Shown: positions 45,027 to 52,963 of the stretch, piece by piece | Position numbering within the stretch: the first letter of the stretch is position 1 | Layout: each line of letters opens with the position of its first letter | Assembly (NCBI GenBank): GCA_949299935.1 | Contig: CASGCE010000034.1 | Span: forward strand, 1-64,000 | DNA: 64,000 nucleotides | From: an uncultured bacterium | Lineage (GTDB): Bacteria > Cyanobacteriota > Vampirovibrionia > Gastranaerophilales > Gastranaerophilaceae | Direction of reading: 5' to 3' | Notes under the pieces: model-generated | What the model was told of the DNA's origin: nothing | Database searches by the model: none | Seen by the model: the letters and a program-made list of their open reading frames with translations, nothing else | Made by a program: the position numbers and the translations under genes

Positions 45027-45749
45027 TTATTCAATAATAATTCTTGCCGGAAAGTTATTTTTCAAAAGTTCATTTGCAACACTTTGGGCTTTTTCAGGTG
45101 ACGAAAAAGATCCAACTTGCAAAGTATAAGCAGCACCGATATTTTTGACGAACGGTTGAACATTAAGACCTGCTTCTTGAATAATACCTTTAGCAACCTC
45201 TGCCTGCTCGGCAGTTGCATAATAGCCGACAATAACTTTAGAAGTGGTTGAAGGCTGTATTTTTTGCGCGGGCTGCACTGGTGACTCAGAATTCATTGCA
45301 GTTTCCTTAGTCTGACTTTCTTCTGTCACCGTATTTTCCGGTGATGACGATGCAACAGATTTGCTTGTATCCAGAACAATAACTTCACCTTCAGGCTCCA
45401 TTATACTTTTGTTCTTCTGTTGTGGAATTCTTACTTTTTCCTCAAGCTCTGGAGAAAAGGTTTCATCCTCCATAACTCCGGAATTATCTTCCATTTGTAT
45501 AAGTCGTAATCTGCCGTCAACATTACCTTTTATTGTTTCTTCTACTGAAACTTCCGAATTATCACCGATTGATACGTCTACATCCGGCGATAATTGCTTT
45601 GCTACACCCAAAAATATTATAAGCAATACAAAAAATGCCGATACAAATAAAATTATACCCTCGTTTGGTTTTGAATCTATATTTCTTTTGTACTCTTTAT
45701 AACTTATATGAGAAGGCCTTTCGTATTTTTCTTCATCTTCATAAATCAT
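45027..45749 (-). CDS. SPOR-domain membrane protein
   Basis: 240 aa. Short cytoplasmic N-terminus, one membrane helix near residue 33 (GIILFVSAFFVLLIIFLGVA), a long low-complexity periplasmic linker rich in Ser, Glu and Val, and a C-terminal SPOR domain (VIVGYYATAEQAEVAKGIIQ, YTLQVGSFSSPEKAQSVANE) that binds denuded glycan at the septum. AGAGGAGTG precedes the ATG. Last gene of a four-gene operon. Confidence 0.88.
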   Translation of the reverse strand: MIYEDEEKYERPSHISYKEYKRNIDSKPNEGIILFVSAFFVLLIIFLGVAKQLSPDVDVSIGDNSEVSVEETIKGNVDGRLRLIQMEDNSGVMEDETFSPELEEKVRIPQQKNKSIMEPEGEVIVLDTSKSVASSSPENTVTEESQTKETAMNSESPVQPAQKIQPSTTSKVIVGYYATAEQAEVAKGIIQEAGLNVQPFVKNIGAAYTLQVGSFSSPEKAQSVANELLKNNFPARIIIE

Positions 45750-45751
45750 AA

Positions 45752-46306
45752 TTACACTCCTCTTACCTTAGTGGATGCCATCATTATATCATCAATTTCT
45801 TCCGCGTACCTTTCCATAACTTCTTTTGCTAATTTATCCGTGTCATCTATACCTAAATCACTTTCTAATCCGCAAGCTTTGACCGGTGCACCTTGTGAAT
45901 TTATGTTAATACCTGTATGAATAAGTATTGAAGTTTGGGATTTTGTTGCAATTGATACTGTAAGCTTTTTACAATTAATATATAAATCATCACCGTAACG
46001 TTCAACTTTGATTCCTCGCCTTTCAAGTGCTTCCTTTATAATACAAATTAAAAGTCTTTGCCTGAAAACACCCTCTATAAGACTTACGTTAAATTGTTCC
46101 GTTATAAAATTAAGCATATTTTTGCTGTAAATCGGCTCGTTATTGATAACATCTTCAATATCAACCATTTCAGTAAGCTTGACCTCGCATTCACCTTTGA
46201 ACGCAACAATCGCATCACCTTGAATCTTAAAATTTTTGTAAATCCAATGAGGTGACAATTGCCAACCTTCGTATTTAATTTCTTTATCTGTTAATAACGT
46301 CTTCAT
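45752..46306 (-). CDS. DUF366 family protein
   Basis: 184 aa. YEGWQLSPHWIYKNFKIQGD then AIVAFKGECEVKL, and later SILIHTGININSQGAPVKAC with GLESDLGI match DUF366. Function not established. It overlaps the end of queC by 23 bp and so is translationally coupled to it; a link to 7-deazaguanine metabolism is a guess from this coupling only. Confidence 0.8.
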   Translation of the reverse strand: MKTLLTDKEIKYEGWQLSPHWIYKNFKIQGDAIVAFKGECEVKLTEMVDIEDVINNEPIYSKNMLNFITEQFNVSLIEGVFRQRLLICIIKEALERRGIKVERYGDDLYINCKKLTVSIATKSQTSILIHTGININSQGAPVKACGLESDLGIDDTDKLAKEVMERYAEEIDDIMMASTKVRGV

Positions 46307-46958
46307 CTTGAAAAATTAAGTTTATATATTTCGTATCATTATTAGCTGTGAGAGCATTTTTAAATCTCGTACAAGATTCGCATAATCCGCAATGTTTTTC
46401 AGCACCGCCGTAACAACTCCATACTAATTCTAAAGGCACTAAACATTGAATTGCTTGTTTAACTATATCATTTTTATTAAAATTTATCAAGGGAGCAACA
46501 ACCTTTGGCTTTCTTTTGGTAGAATATTTAAATTCAGCGTTGATTTTGTCAATAAAAACACCGGTATTATCCGGGAAAATTTGTGCTTCCTCTTTATTGG
46601 CACCTATTACTATATAATCAAAACCTTCACCGTCTGCCAGACTTGCAGCAATATTAAGAAATAATCCGTTGCGATTAGGAACCCACACAGAATTTGAATT
46701 CTTTTGAATACCCTCCGGAATTGGACTTGAATTAACAAGCGCGGTATGCGTAATCTCTTTTAACCAATTAAGTTTTATAATCTTATGTTCAATTTTATAA
46801 TATCGGCAAATTTTTTGACAGGCTTTAACCTCCTGTTTAACGGACTTTTGACCATAATCAAAGGTCAATGCAAGACTAATATTATATTTTTCTTTAACAA
46901 GTGCAAGGCTTACAAGTGAATCTAAACCACCTGATAAAAGAATAATTGATTTAGTCAT
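46284..46958 (-). CDS. queC: 7-cyano-7-deazaguanine synthase
   Basis: ATP-dependent conversion of 7-carboxy-7-deazaguanine to preQ0 in queuosine synthesis. PP-loop IILLSGGLDSLVSLAL, VWVPNRNGLFLNIAASLADG and the zinc-binding CYGGAEKHCGLCESC. About 224 aa. I prefer ATG 46958 (AAGGA eight bases upstream) over 46964. No queD, queE or folE in the window. Confidence 0.94.
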   Translation of the reverse strand: MTKSIILLSGGLDSLVSLALVKEKYNISLALTFDYGQKSVKQEVKACQKICRYYKIEHKIIKLNWLKEITHTALVNSSPIPEGIQKNSNSVWVPNRNGLFLNIAASLADGEGFDYIVIGANKEEAQIFPDNTGVFIDKINAEFKYSTKRKPKVVAPLINFNKNDIVKQAIQCLVPLELVWSCYGGAEKHCGLCESCTRFKNALTANNDTKYINLIFQDEDVINR

Positions 46959-47880
46959 TTTCATATTCCTTAATCATATATTTAGCTTCTTGTTTAAGAC
47001 TTTCAACATATGAAGGGAGATTAATGACTTCATCCAAAATGTCGCGTCCTTGGATGTTGTACAACGCAATCAGGGCATTTTTTCTAACATCTTCATTCTT
47101 ATCACCCAAACAAATTTTTATTGCATCAGACGCTTTAGGATGTGAACTTTCCATCAATGCTTCAATTGCGTTAATTCTGACCTGAGCAGATTCATCATTC
47201 AATGAGGACTTTAGCGCTTGAAAAACTCTTTCATTATCATCCAACCTGAGTTTTGTTAAAGCCTCAATTGCCCTTTCTTTCAAAAAAGTAAATTTGTTCA
47301 TCAAACCCTGTTTTGTTTCCAAAATACTTACAAGAGGATCTATCGCCCTTATATCACCTATAAGCCCTAACGCAGAAGCCGCAGATTCCCTCAGATAAAC
47401 CGATTTTTCATTTTCATCTTTTACGACATCAATCAACGGCACAACAGCATATTTGTCACCTATTTTGCCCAAAGCATCAGCACAAGCAAGCCGAACCCTG
47501 TAATGTTCGTCTTTATTATTAAGACAATATAAAAGCGGAGTTAGAGCACTTGTATCCTTATAATTTGCAATAGCTTTGGCGCACATTGAGCGCAAATTAA
47601 CATATTTTTCTTTAAGTGCGGCATCTTCTGTATAAGTTTTGGACAACAACAGTTCCACTAAAACATCCAAAGTGGACTTAAACCTAAACCTGTCAGAAAA
47701 TCTTATTACATTGGACAAAATTTCCGGATTATGAGATGCAGACAGTATGTAGTTATAAATCTCAACCAAATCTTCTCTAGAATATTCTTCATCTAAAGCT
47801 GCAATGTTATTAACAACCGCCTCAACGTCAGTTTCATCAAACAAATTACATTTTTTTGCAATTGCGTCGAAATCTAACAT
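46951..47880 (-). CDS. HEAT-repeat (PBS lyase-like) protein
   Basis: About 309 aa, almost wholly HEAT repeats of ~31 residues, e.g. EHYRVRLACADALGKIGDKY, KSVYLRESAASALGLIGDIR, SAQVRINAIEALMESSHP and NEDVRKNALIALYNIQG. A scaffold for protein binding; phycobilisome lyase-like HEAT proteins are common in the cyanobacterial lineage, but no phycobiliprotein is here. Start at ATG 47880 with AGGAAG upstream, rather than 47898. First gene of the HEAT-queC-DUF366-SPOR operon. Confidence 0.85.
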   Translation of the reverse strand: MLDFDAIAKKCNLFDETDVEAVVNNIAALDEEYSREDLVEIYNYILSASHNPEILSNVIRFSDRFRFKSTLDVLVELLLSKTYTEDAALKEKYVNLRSMCAKAIANYKDTSALTPLLYCLNNKDEHYRVRLACADALGKIGDKYAVVPLIDVVKDENEKSVYLRESAASALGLIGDIRAIDPLVSILETKQGLMNKFTFLKERAIEALTKLRLDDNERVFQALKSSLNDESAQVRINAIEALMESSHPKASDAIKICLGDKNEDVRKNALIALYNIQGRDILDEVINLPSYVESLKQEAKYMIKEYEND

Positions 47881-47951
47881 AATCTTCCTATCCATCATAA
47901 ATATACAATAAAAAGAAATTTATGGCAATTAATTATTATAATTGATTTTCG

Positions 47952-47960
47952 TGATAGAAT
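47952..47960 (+). promoter_or_regulatory. Extended -10 of purSQL, leaderless type
   Basis: TGA-TAGAAT (47952-47960); ATG 47967 follows six bases later with no Shine-Dalgarno. Confidence 0.55.
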
Positions 47961-47966
47961 TTACGT

Positions 47967-48212
47967 ATGAAAAATTATAAAGCAACTGTAAATGTAAAAC
48001 TCAAAGAAGCAGTAAAAGATATTAAAGCACAAACACTGGAACAGGCTGTGCATAATATTATGCCCGTTCAAAATCTAAAATGCAGGGTCGGAAATACTTA
48101 CAATATTGGATTTGATGCAAAAAATAAAAAAGAAGCAGAAAAAATTATAAATACAATTTGCGAAGAGATCTTGTCAAACAGCGTAATAGAAGAATACGAA
48201 ATTAAATGGTAA
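47967..48212 (+). CDS. purS: FGAM synthase, PurS subunit
   Basis: 81-aa small subunit of phosphoribosylformylglycinamidine synthase (purine step 4). ATVNVKLKEAVKDIKAQTLE, CRVGNTYNIGFDAKNKKEAE and SNSVIEEYEIKW are typical. Its stop overlaps the purQ start (AAATGGTAA). First gene of purS-purQ-purL. Confidence 0.92.
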   Translation: MKNYKATVNVKLKEAVKDIKAQTLEQAVHNIMPVQNLKCRVGNTYNIGFDAKNKKEAEKIINTICEEILSNSVIEEYEIKW

Positions 48213-48796
48213 AAGCGGGAATAATAACATTTTTAGGTACAAACTGTGAGCGTGACACAAAACGAGCATGCGAATTTTTCGGTTGGAATACTGAGTTTAT
48301 AAAACATAATGACAAAATAAAAGAGCATTATGATGTAATATTTTTACCCGGCGGTTTTTCATATGGTGATCATATATCTTCAGGAAGAATTGCAAAACTT
48401 ACTCCAGCAGTAAAATCTTTACCGGTAGGGAAAACTTTAATAGTAGGAATATGCAACGGATTTCAAATTTTGACGGAAGCAAAACTTTTATCCGGTGCAC
48501 TTACGTATAATGAAAATATCCACTTTATATCCAAAGTGGCAGATTTAGAATTTATGGGAGAGACAATAAAAATCCCAATAGCACACCATCAGGGGAATTA
48601 CACCGGAAAAGGCGGTGAAGAAGTTATTTTACGCTACAAATACAACGAAAACGGTTCTGATGACAGAATTGCAGGAATCTATGACAGAAAAAATAAAATA
48701 ATCGGGATGATGCCACATCCTGAAAGAGCAATTTTTGAAGAACTTGGATTAACAGACGGCAGAAAGGTTTTTGAATTTATTAAAAATGAGATATAA
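48206..48796 (+). CDS. purQ: FGAM synthase, PurQ glutaminase subunit
   Basis: Class I glutamine amidotransferase. FLGTNCERDTKRAC, FLPGGFSYGDHISSGRIA, nucleophile Cys in VGICNGFQIL, and the His-Glu pair in MPHPERA. 196 aa, a little shorter than the usual ~225. Delivers ammonia to PurL. Confidence 0.94.
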   Translation: MVKAGIITFLGTNCERDTKRACEFFGWNTEFIKHNDKIKEHYDVIFLPGGFSYGDHISSGRIAKLTPAVKSLPVGKTLIVGICNGFQILTEAKLLSGALTYNENIHFISKVADLEFMGETIKIPIAHHQGNYTGKGGEEVILRYKYNENGSDDRIAGIYDRKNKIIGMMPHPERAIFEELGLTDGRKVFEFIKNEI

Positions 48797-50288
48797 GAAA
48801 TATATTACAGAGAAATTAAACAGATTACCGAACGAATTTGAATTACATCTGTTTAGTGCAACATATTCCGAGCACTGTGGCTATATACACTCCCGTGAAT
48901 TATTAAAAGAGCTGCCGCGAGAAAATGCTATCTTCCCTAATGAAAATGCAGGTGGCATAAAAATCGGCGACCACGCAATTCTTTTTAAAATGGAATCTCA
49001 CAATCACCCATGTGCTGTAGAGCCGTTTAATGGAGCTGCAACAGGTATTGGAGGGATTGTAAGAGATGTCCTTGCCATGAATGCAAGACCGATTGCCCTT
49101 TGTAACTCACTAAAATTCGGTGACGATAAAAGAATTACGGAAGGCGTGATTGAAGGGATTTCAAACTACGGCAATTCGATTGGAGTTCCCACAGTATCAA
49201 CGGAAGTTTTATACAACAAAGTTTTCACCGAAAATCCGCTTGCTAATGTTACTTGTATAGGAATAGCAAAATATAACGATATTATAACGTCAAATAAAGC
49301 CCGAGAGGGTCAGAAACTTATGCTTATAGGTTCTGCAACAATGAAAGACGGCATGGGCGGTGCAAGCTTTGCCTCAAGAAAACTCGGCAATAGTAAAAAA
49401 AAAGACAAACTCTCAATTCAAATTGCAAACCCATTTATGAAAAAGAAATTGATTGAAGCATGTCTTGAAATATTTGAACAAAAACTTGTCACATCATGCC
49501 AGGATTGTGGCGCAGCCGGTATTTTATCATCAACCTCTGAAGCGGCATTTAAAAGTAATGTCGGTGTTGAAATAGATTTGTCTAAAATCCACGTTGCTGA
49601 CGATTCTATCAAAGATTTTGAAATAATGTTATCTGAAACTCAAGAAAGAATGCTATTTGTTGTTGACAAAAAAAATATTAAAAATATAGAAAATATTTTG
49701 AATAAATATGAATTGGAATCCTCAGTTATCGGAACAGTTACCAAAGACAAAAACTATGTGGTAAAACAAAATAATAAAATATTAGCAAACATTCCAACTA
49801 AAATACTTGTAACTCCGCCACCGGTAGAACTTGATTACTCTTACAAAAACTCCTGTTTTGCTGAAATTGTTTCAATTAATAACAAATCAATATACGAAAG
49901 GTATGATCACACCGTAGGCACAAGAACAGAACTTCAACCAAATGAAAACCCTCAATTTAATTCACTTAGGATTTGGGAAGAAAACTGTGATCTTGGGGTA
50001 TATACGTTTTCGTCCACTGTAAACAATGTTTATAAATCATTGATTAATGCTGCAAATTTATTTAAAAATAAGGGATATCGCCCTCTCGGCATAACAAATT
50101 GTTTAAACTTTACCAACCCGGAGATCCCGCCTACAATGTATGAATTCAGAAAAACAATATCTGACATAAAAAAAGCTTGCAACGAATTAAATATCCCTGT
50201 ATGTTCAGGCAACGTTTCATTCTATAATGAAAGCTCTAATTCAAAAATAATAAATATGCCTACCTTTACAATGATTGGAGTTAAGTAA
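48786..50288 (+). CDS. purL: FGAM synthase PurL, short form lacking last domain
   Basis: 500 aa from ATG 48786 (TTG 48771 possible). RLPNEFELHLFSATYSEHCG, MESHNHPCAVEPFNGAATGI, TSCQDCGAAGILSSTSE and TVGTRTEL identify PurL. Domains A1, B1 and A2 are seen; the chain ends at PTFTMIGVK, where the second AIRS_C domain (B2) would begin, and a terminator follows at once. Known PurL are about 600-740 aa. No remnant of the missing ~150+ residues is visible downstream in any frame before the terminator. Activity as a full synthase is uncertain. Confidence 0.85.
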   Translation: MRYKKYITEKLNRLPNEFELHLFSATYSEHCGYIHSRELLKELPRENAIFPNENAGGIKIGDHAILFKMESHNHPCAVEPFNGAATGIGGIVRDVLAMNARPIALCNSLKFGDDKRITEGVIEGISNYGNSIGVPTVSTEVLYNKVFTENPLANVTCIGIAKYNDIITSNKAREGQKLMLIGSATMKDGMGGASFASRKLGNSKKKDKLSIQIANPFMKKKLIEACLEIFEQKLVTSCQDCGAAGILSSTSEAAFKSNVGVEIDLSKIHVADDSIKDFEIMLSETQERMLFVVDKKNIKNIENILNKYELESSVIGTVTKDKNYVVKQNNKILANIPTKILVTPPPVELDYSYKNSCFAEIVSINNKSIYERYDHTVGTRTELQPNENPQFNSLRIWEENCDLGVYTFSSTVNNVYKSLINAANLFKNKGYRPLGITNCLNFTNPEIPPTMYEFRKTISDIKKACNELNIPVCSGNVSFYNESSNSKIINMPTFTMIGVK

Positions 50289-50316
50289 AAGAACCCCTTT
50301 TTAGGAGTTCTTTTTT
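50287..50316 (+). terminator. Intrinsic terminator of pur operon
   Basis: AAAAGAACCCC, short T-rich loop, GGAGTTCTTTTTT: stem with one mismatch and T-run. It begins within the purL stop codon region. Confidence 0.85.
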
Positions 50317-50333
50317 ATATTAAGATGCATCAA

Positions 50334-51203
50334 CTATACTTTTTTAGGTTCCTGATTTTGTTGTGCCTTTTCGGCATTTTTCTTATGGATATATGCGCCA
50401 ATTTTATTTGCAGGTTTCATAACCATTACAGGAACTATATACCTGTATACCATTCCGAATACAAATAAAGATTTAAAAATTCCCATTCCATCAATAAGGG
50501 TCGTTAAACGTTTATTTTTTAGCACATCAAGATTAAAATCACGTATATTTTTATATGCTATCGCCTCATCAGGTTTTACATGGTGCAGATTTGGTCTGCG
50601 CAAGCCCCTATAAGATCCGTCTGCAAGTGATTCTTTAATTTTTTTATTAAGTTCATCAATTCTTTTATTTTTAATATTATACCAATCGTTCATAAACTGA
50701 TTAATATTCCTCGGATCCCAATCTCCGAAGGTTCTGATCCTTTTTGCCCTAGGGTTATCCAGCAAGTAATTTGCAGCAAAACGCGTTGTTACAACATCCC
50801 ACCAGTTAGCAAGCTTACTATCCAAAAAATAAGATCCTGCGGTAGAAAATGCCCAAGTGAAAACATCATTTAAAGCTAAAGTTTTACGTTTATCATTTTC
50901 CAATTTATCATTTTGCAAAGTTCTAACAGTATACATACCAGAGATAAGCGTTGCACCTATGGCTGCCATGTGAGTTGTCATATTTTTTACATTTTTTGTT
51001 TTATCAGCAAACCACTTAGCAAATTTACTTTTATAAAAAGCCGCATAATATTTATTTGCAATACCTTCAGTCAGCCTGTCGTACCTCTTTGCAACGGGGT
51101 CAAACAACTTTGATCTCAGTGGCTGTACTCCTCGGAAGGAAGTATCTTGACCCTTCTTCAAACCGCTATTATTTGGGTTGATTGTTAGGAAATTTACCTG
51201 CAT
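50334..51203 (-). CDS. Unknown membrane-associated protein
   Basis: 289 aa. N-terminus MQVNFLTINPNNSGLKKGQD then TSFRG is polar, with no signal peptide. Hydrophobic segments lie near 80-95 (MAAIGATLISGMYTV) and about 240-260 (GIFKSLFVFGMVYRYIVPVM); the middle is basic and helical (PRNINQFMNDWYNIKNKRID). The start overlaps the stop of 51203-51961 (TAATG) with GGAGGG upstream, so the two are a coupled pair. Family not recognised; looks lineage-specific. Confidence 0.65.
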   Translation of the reverse strand: MQVNFLTINPNNSGLKKGQDTSFRGVQPLRSKLFDPVAKRYDRLTEGIANKYYAAFYKSKFAKWFADKTKNVKNMTTHMAAIGATLISGMYTVRTLQNDKLENDKRKTLALNDVFTWAFSTAGSYFLDSKLANWWDVVTTRFAANYLLDNPRAKRIRTFGDWDPRNINQFMNDWYNIKNKRIDELNKKIKESLADGSYRGLRRPNLHHVKPDEAIAYKNIRDFNLDVLKNKRLTTLIDGMGIFKSLFVFGMVYRYIVPVMVMKPANKIGAYIHKKNAEKAQQNQEPKKV

Positions 51204-51961
51204 TAGTTATTCCCTCCTATGAACTTCGCCAAAGAAACCGGTACAAATTTATCCAAAAATGGTTTTGCGGCATAATCCGACTCAACCCGATGCTTAGATT
51301 TTTTTTCTATACCAAAGACATATTTTAAAATTGAAGGAATTAAAGCAATTGTCAGCATTGCTTTAGGAATCCCTAAAACAATTGAATCAGGAATCATCTG
51401 CGCAACCTTACTTATATTTTTGTATGGTTTTGATTTTTCAAGTTTACGCTTACCAATTTCTTTTACATCGAATAAACTTTCAAGCCCTTTTAAATATTTC
51501 TGAGGTTCCGCTTTTATTTTCTTGAATGCTTTATCAAACGGAGCCATAACAGTAGCTGATACTATGAAACCTATTACAGCAGAAGATATAGCATGCGCGG
51601 CAGCATACATGCTGTCTTCTCTGTCATCCTTACCAGCCATTGCCATATTTGTAGCAGGTCTAAAAACACCGGCAACAACCAAAGCAACCAGCGACTGCGC
51701 GACTACAGTTTTTTCTTCAAAAATTTCAAGTAATTTCTTAAATTTTTCTGATCTGAATATTTTATCCGAAAAAGTTTCACCTAAATCATTAAAAACTTTG
51801 GCGGCAGCTTCGCTCGTTTTTTTACTCGCTCTGCTGCCGCCAAATGCTACACTATATCCTTTGTCTGTATCCTTACTACACTCCCTCTCGGTACTCACAA
51901 GATAACCCGAATGGTATCCCTGCTTGAAAGATGTATCATATTGTATTGAATGAATTTTCAT
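51203..51961 (-). CDS. Unknown membrane-associated protein
   Basis: 252 aa. N-terminus MKIHSIQYDTSFKQGYHSGY is polar with a TSFK motif like its partner's TSFRG. Hydrophobic segments near 92-110 (SLVALVVAGVFRPATNMAMA), 127-147 (AAHAISSAVIGFIVSATVMA) and 200-220 (IVLGIPKAMLTIALIPSIL). GGTGAG precedes ATG 51961. First gene of a two-gene unit; function unknown. Confidence 0.65.
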   Translation of the reverse strand: MKIHSIQYDTSFKQGYHSGYLVSTERECSKDTDKGYSVAFGGSRASKKTSEAAAKVFNDLGETFSDKIFRSEKFKKLLEIFEEKTVVAQSLVALVVAGVFRPATNMAMAGKDDREDSMYAAAHAISSAVIGFIVSATVMAPFDKAFKKIKAEPQKYLKGLESLFDVKEIGKRKLEKSKPYKNISKVAQMIPDSIVLGIPKAMLTIALIPSILKYVFGIEKKSKHRVESDYAAKPFLDKFVPVSLAKFIGGNN

Positions 51962-52132
51962 TTCTCACCAATCAAATAATTAACTATACATCTATTGTAA
52001 ATCAAAGCAAGAAAAAATTTGCGTTACAAGTAAAAAAAGTTTACAATTATTCTTAAATTTGGTTATAAACCTATCAAATATTGTGAATTCAAACTTAACA
52101 ATTAATTCAACAGGACATTGTTAATAAAAATT

Positions 52133-52963
52133 TTACATATCTAAAGCCAAATCCAAAGTGGCTGCTTTTGCAACAATAGCACTGGAAGATATAATATCAA
52201 CACCGGTTGATGCAATTATATTAACTGTTTGTAAATTTACATTACCGCTTGCTTCAACAATAGCCTTATGATTAACAATTTGGCATGCTGTTTTCATGTT
52301 TTCAACATCCATATTATCAAGCATGATTATATCAACATTTGCGGCTAGAGCTTCCCTAACTTGGTCAAGCGTATCACATTCAACTTCGATTTTATGAGCG
52401 TGTGACAAATTTTCACGTAATTTTTTTACAGCATTGGTAATAGATCCTGCGAGTCTTATGTGATTATCTTTAATCATTGCACAGTCGGACAAGTTAAATC
52501 TGTGTAGAGCTCCCCCTCCAATTTTTACCGAGTATTTTTCAAACGCTCTGAAATTAGGAGTTGTTTTTCTTGTATCAACAATTTTGGCCGGAAAATTACC
52601 TATTGCATCCTGGTATTTACCGGTTTCAGTAGCAATACCGGACATACGCTGAATATAATTTAACGCAACCCTTTCTCCCATAAGAAGATATTTCGCAGGA
52701 CCTTCAATATCGGCAATTTTATCACCTTTTTTTATAATATCACCGTCTTTATAATGAAATTTTATTCTAACATCTTTTGAAAGAATTTCAAAAACCATCT
52801 TAAAAACGTCACAACCGCACAAAATGCCGTCACTGCGGGTGTTCAATTCCCCTTTTAAATAATCCTTTTCATCTGCCAGATTTTCAGTTGTAATGTCGCC
52901 GAAACCGATGTCTTCTTTCAAAGCTTCTTTTACATGTTCTTTTACATAAAAACTACTTAACAA
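52133..52963 (-). CDS. nadC: Nicotinate-nucleotide pyrophosphorylase (carboxylating)
   Basis: Quinolinate phosphoribosyltransferase, 276 aa. EDIGFGDITTENL, GERVALNYIQRMSGIAT, VDTRKTTPNFRAFEKYSVKI then GGGALHRFNLSD, and EVECDTLDQVREAL with DIIMLDNM are diagnostic. Overlaps nadB by 11 bp. Converts quinolinate to nicotinate mononucleotide; nadE at 23580 completes the route. Confidence 0.96.
   Translation of the reverse strand: MLSSFYVKEHVKEALKEDIGFGDITTENLADEKDYLKGELNTRSDGILCGCDVFKMVFEILSKDVRIKFHYKDGDIIKKGDKIADIEGPAKYLLMGERVALNYIQRMSGIATETGKYQDAIGNFPAKIVDTRKTTPNFRAFEKYSVKIGGGALHRFNLSDCAMIKDNHIRLAGSITNAVKKLRENLSHAHKIEVECDTLDQVREALAANVDIIMLDNMDVENMKTACQIVNHKAIVEASGNVNLQTVNIIASTGVDIISSSAIVAKAATLDLALDM

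Noticed and set aside
48771-50288. PurL truncation by a frameshift
   Set aside because: The sequence after the stop forms an intrinsic terminator and then an opposing gene; no frame carries the missing domain.
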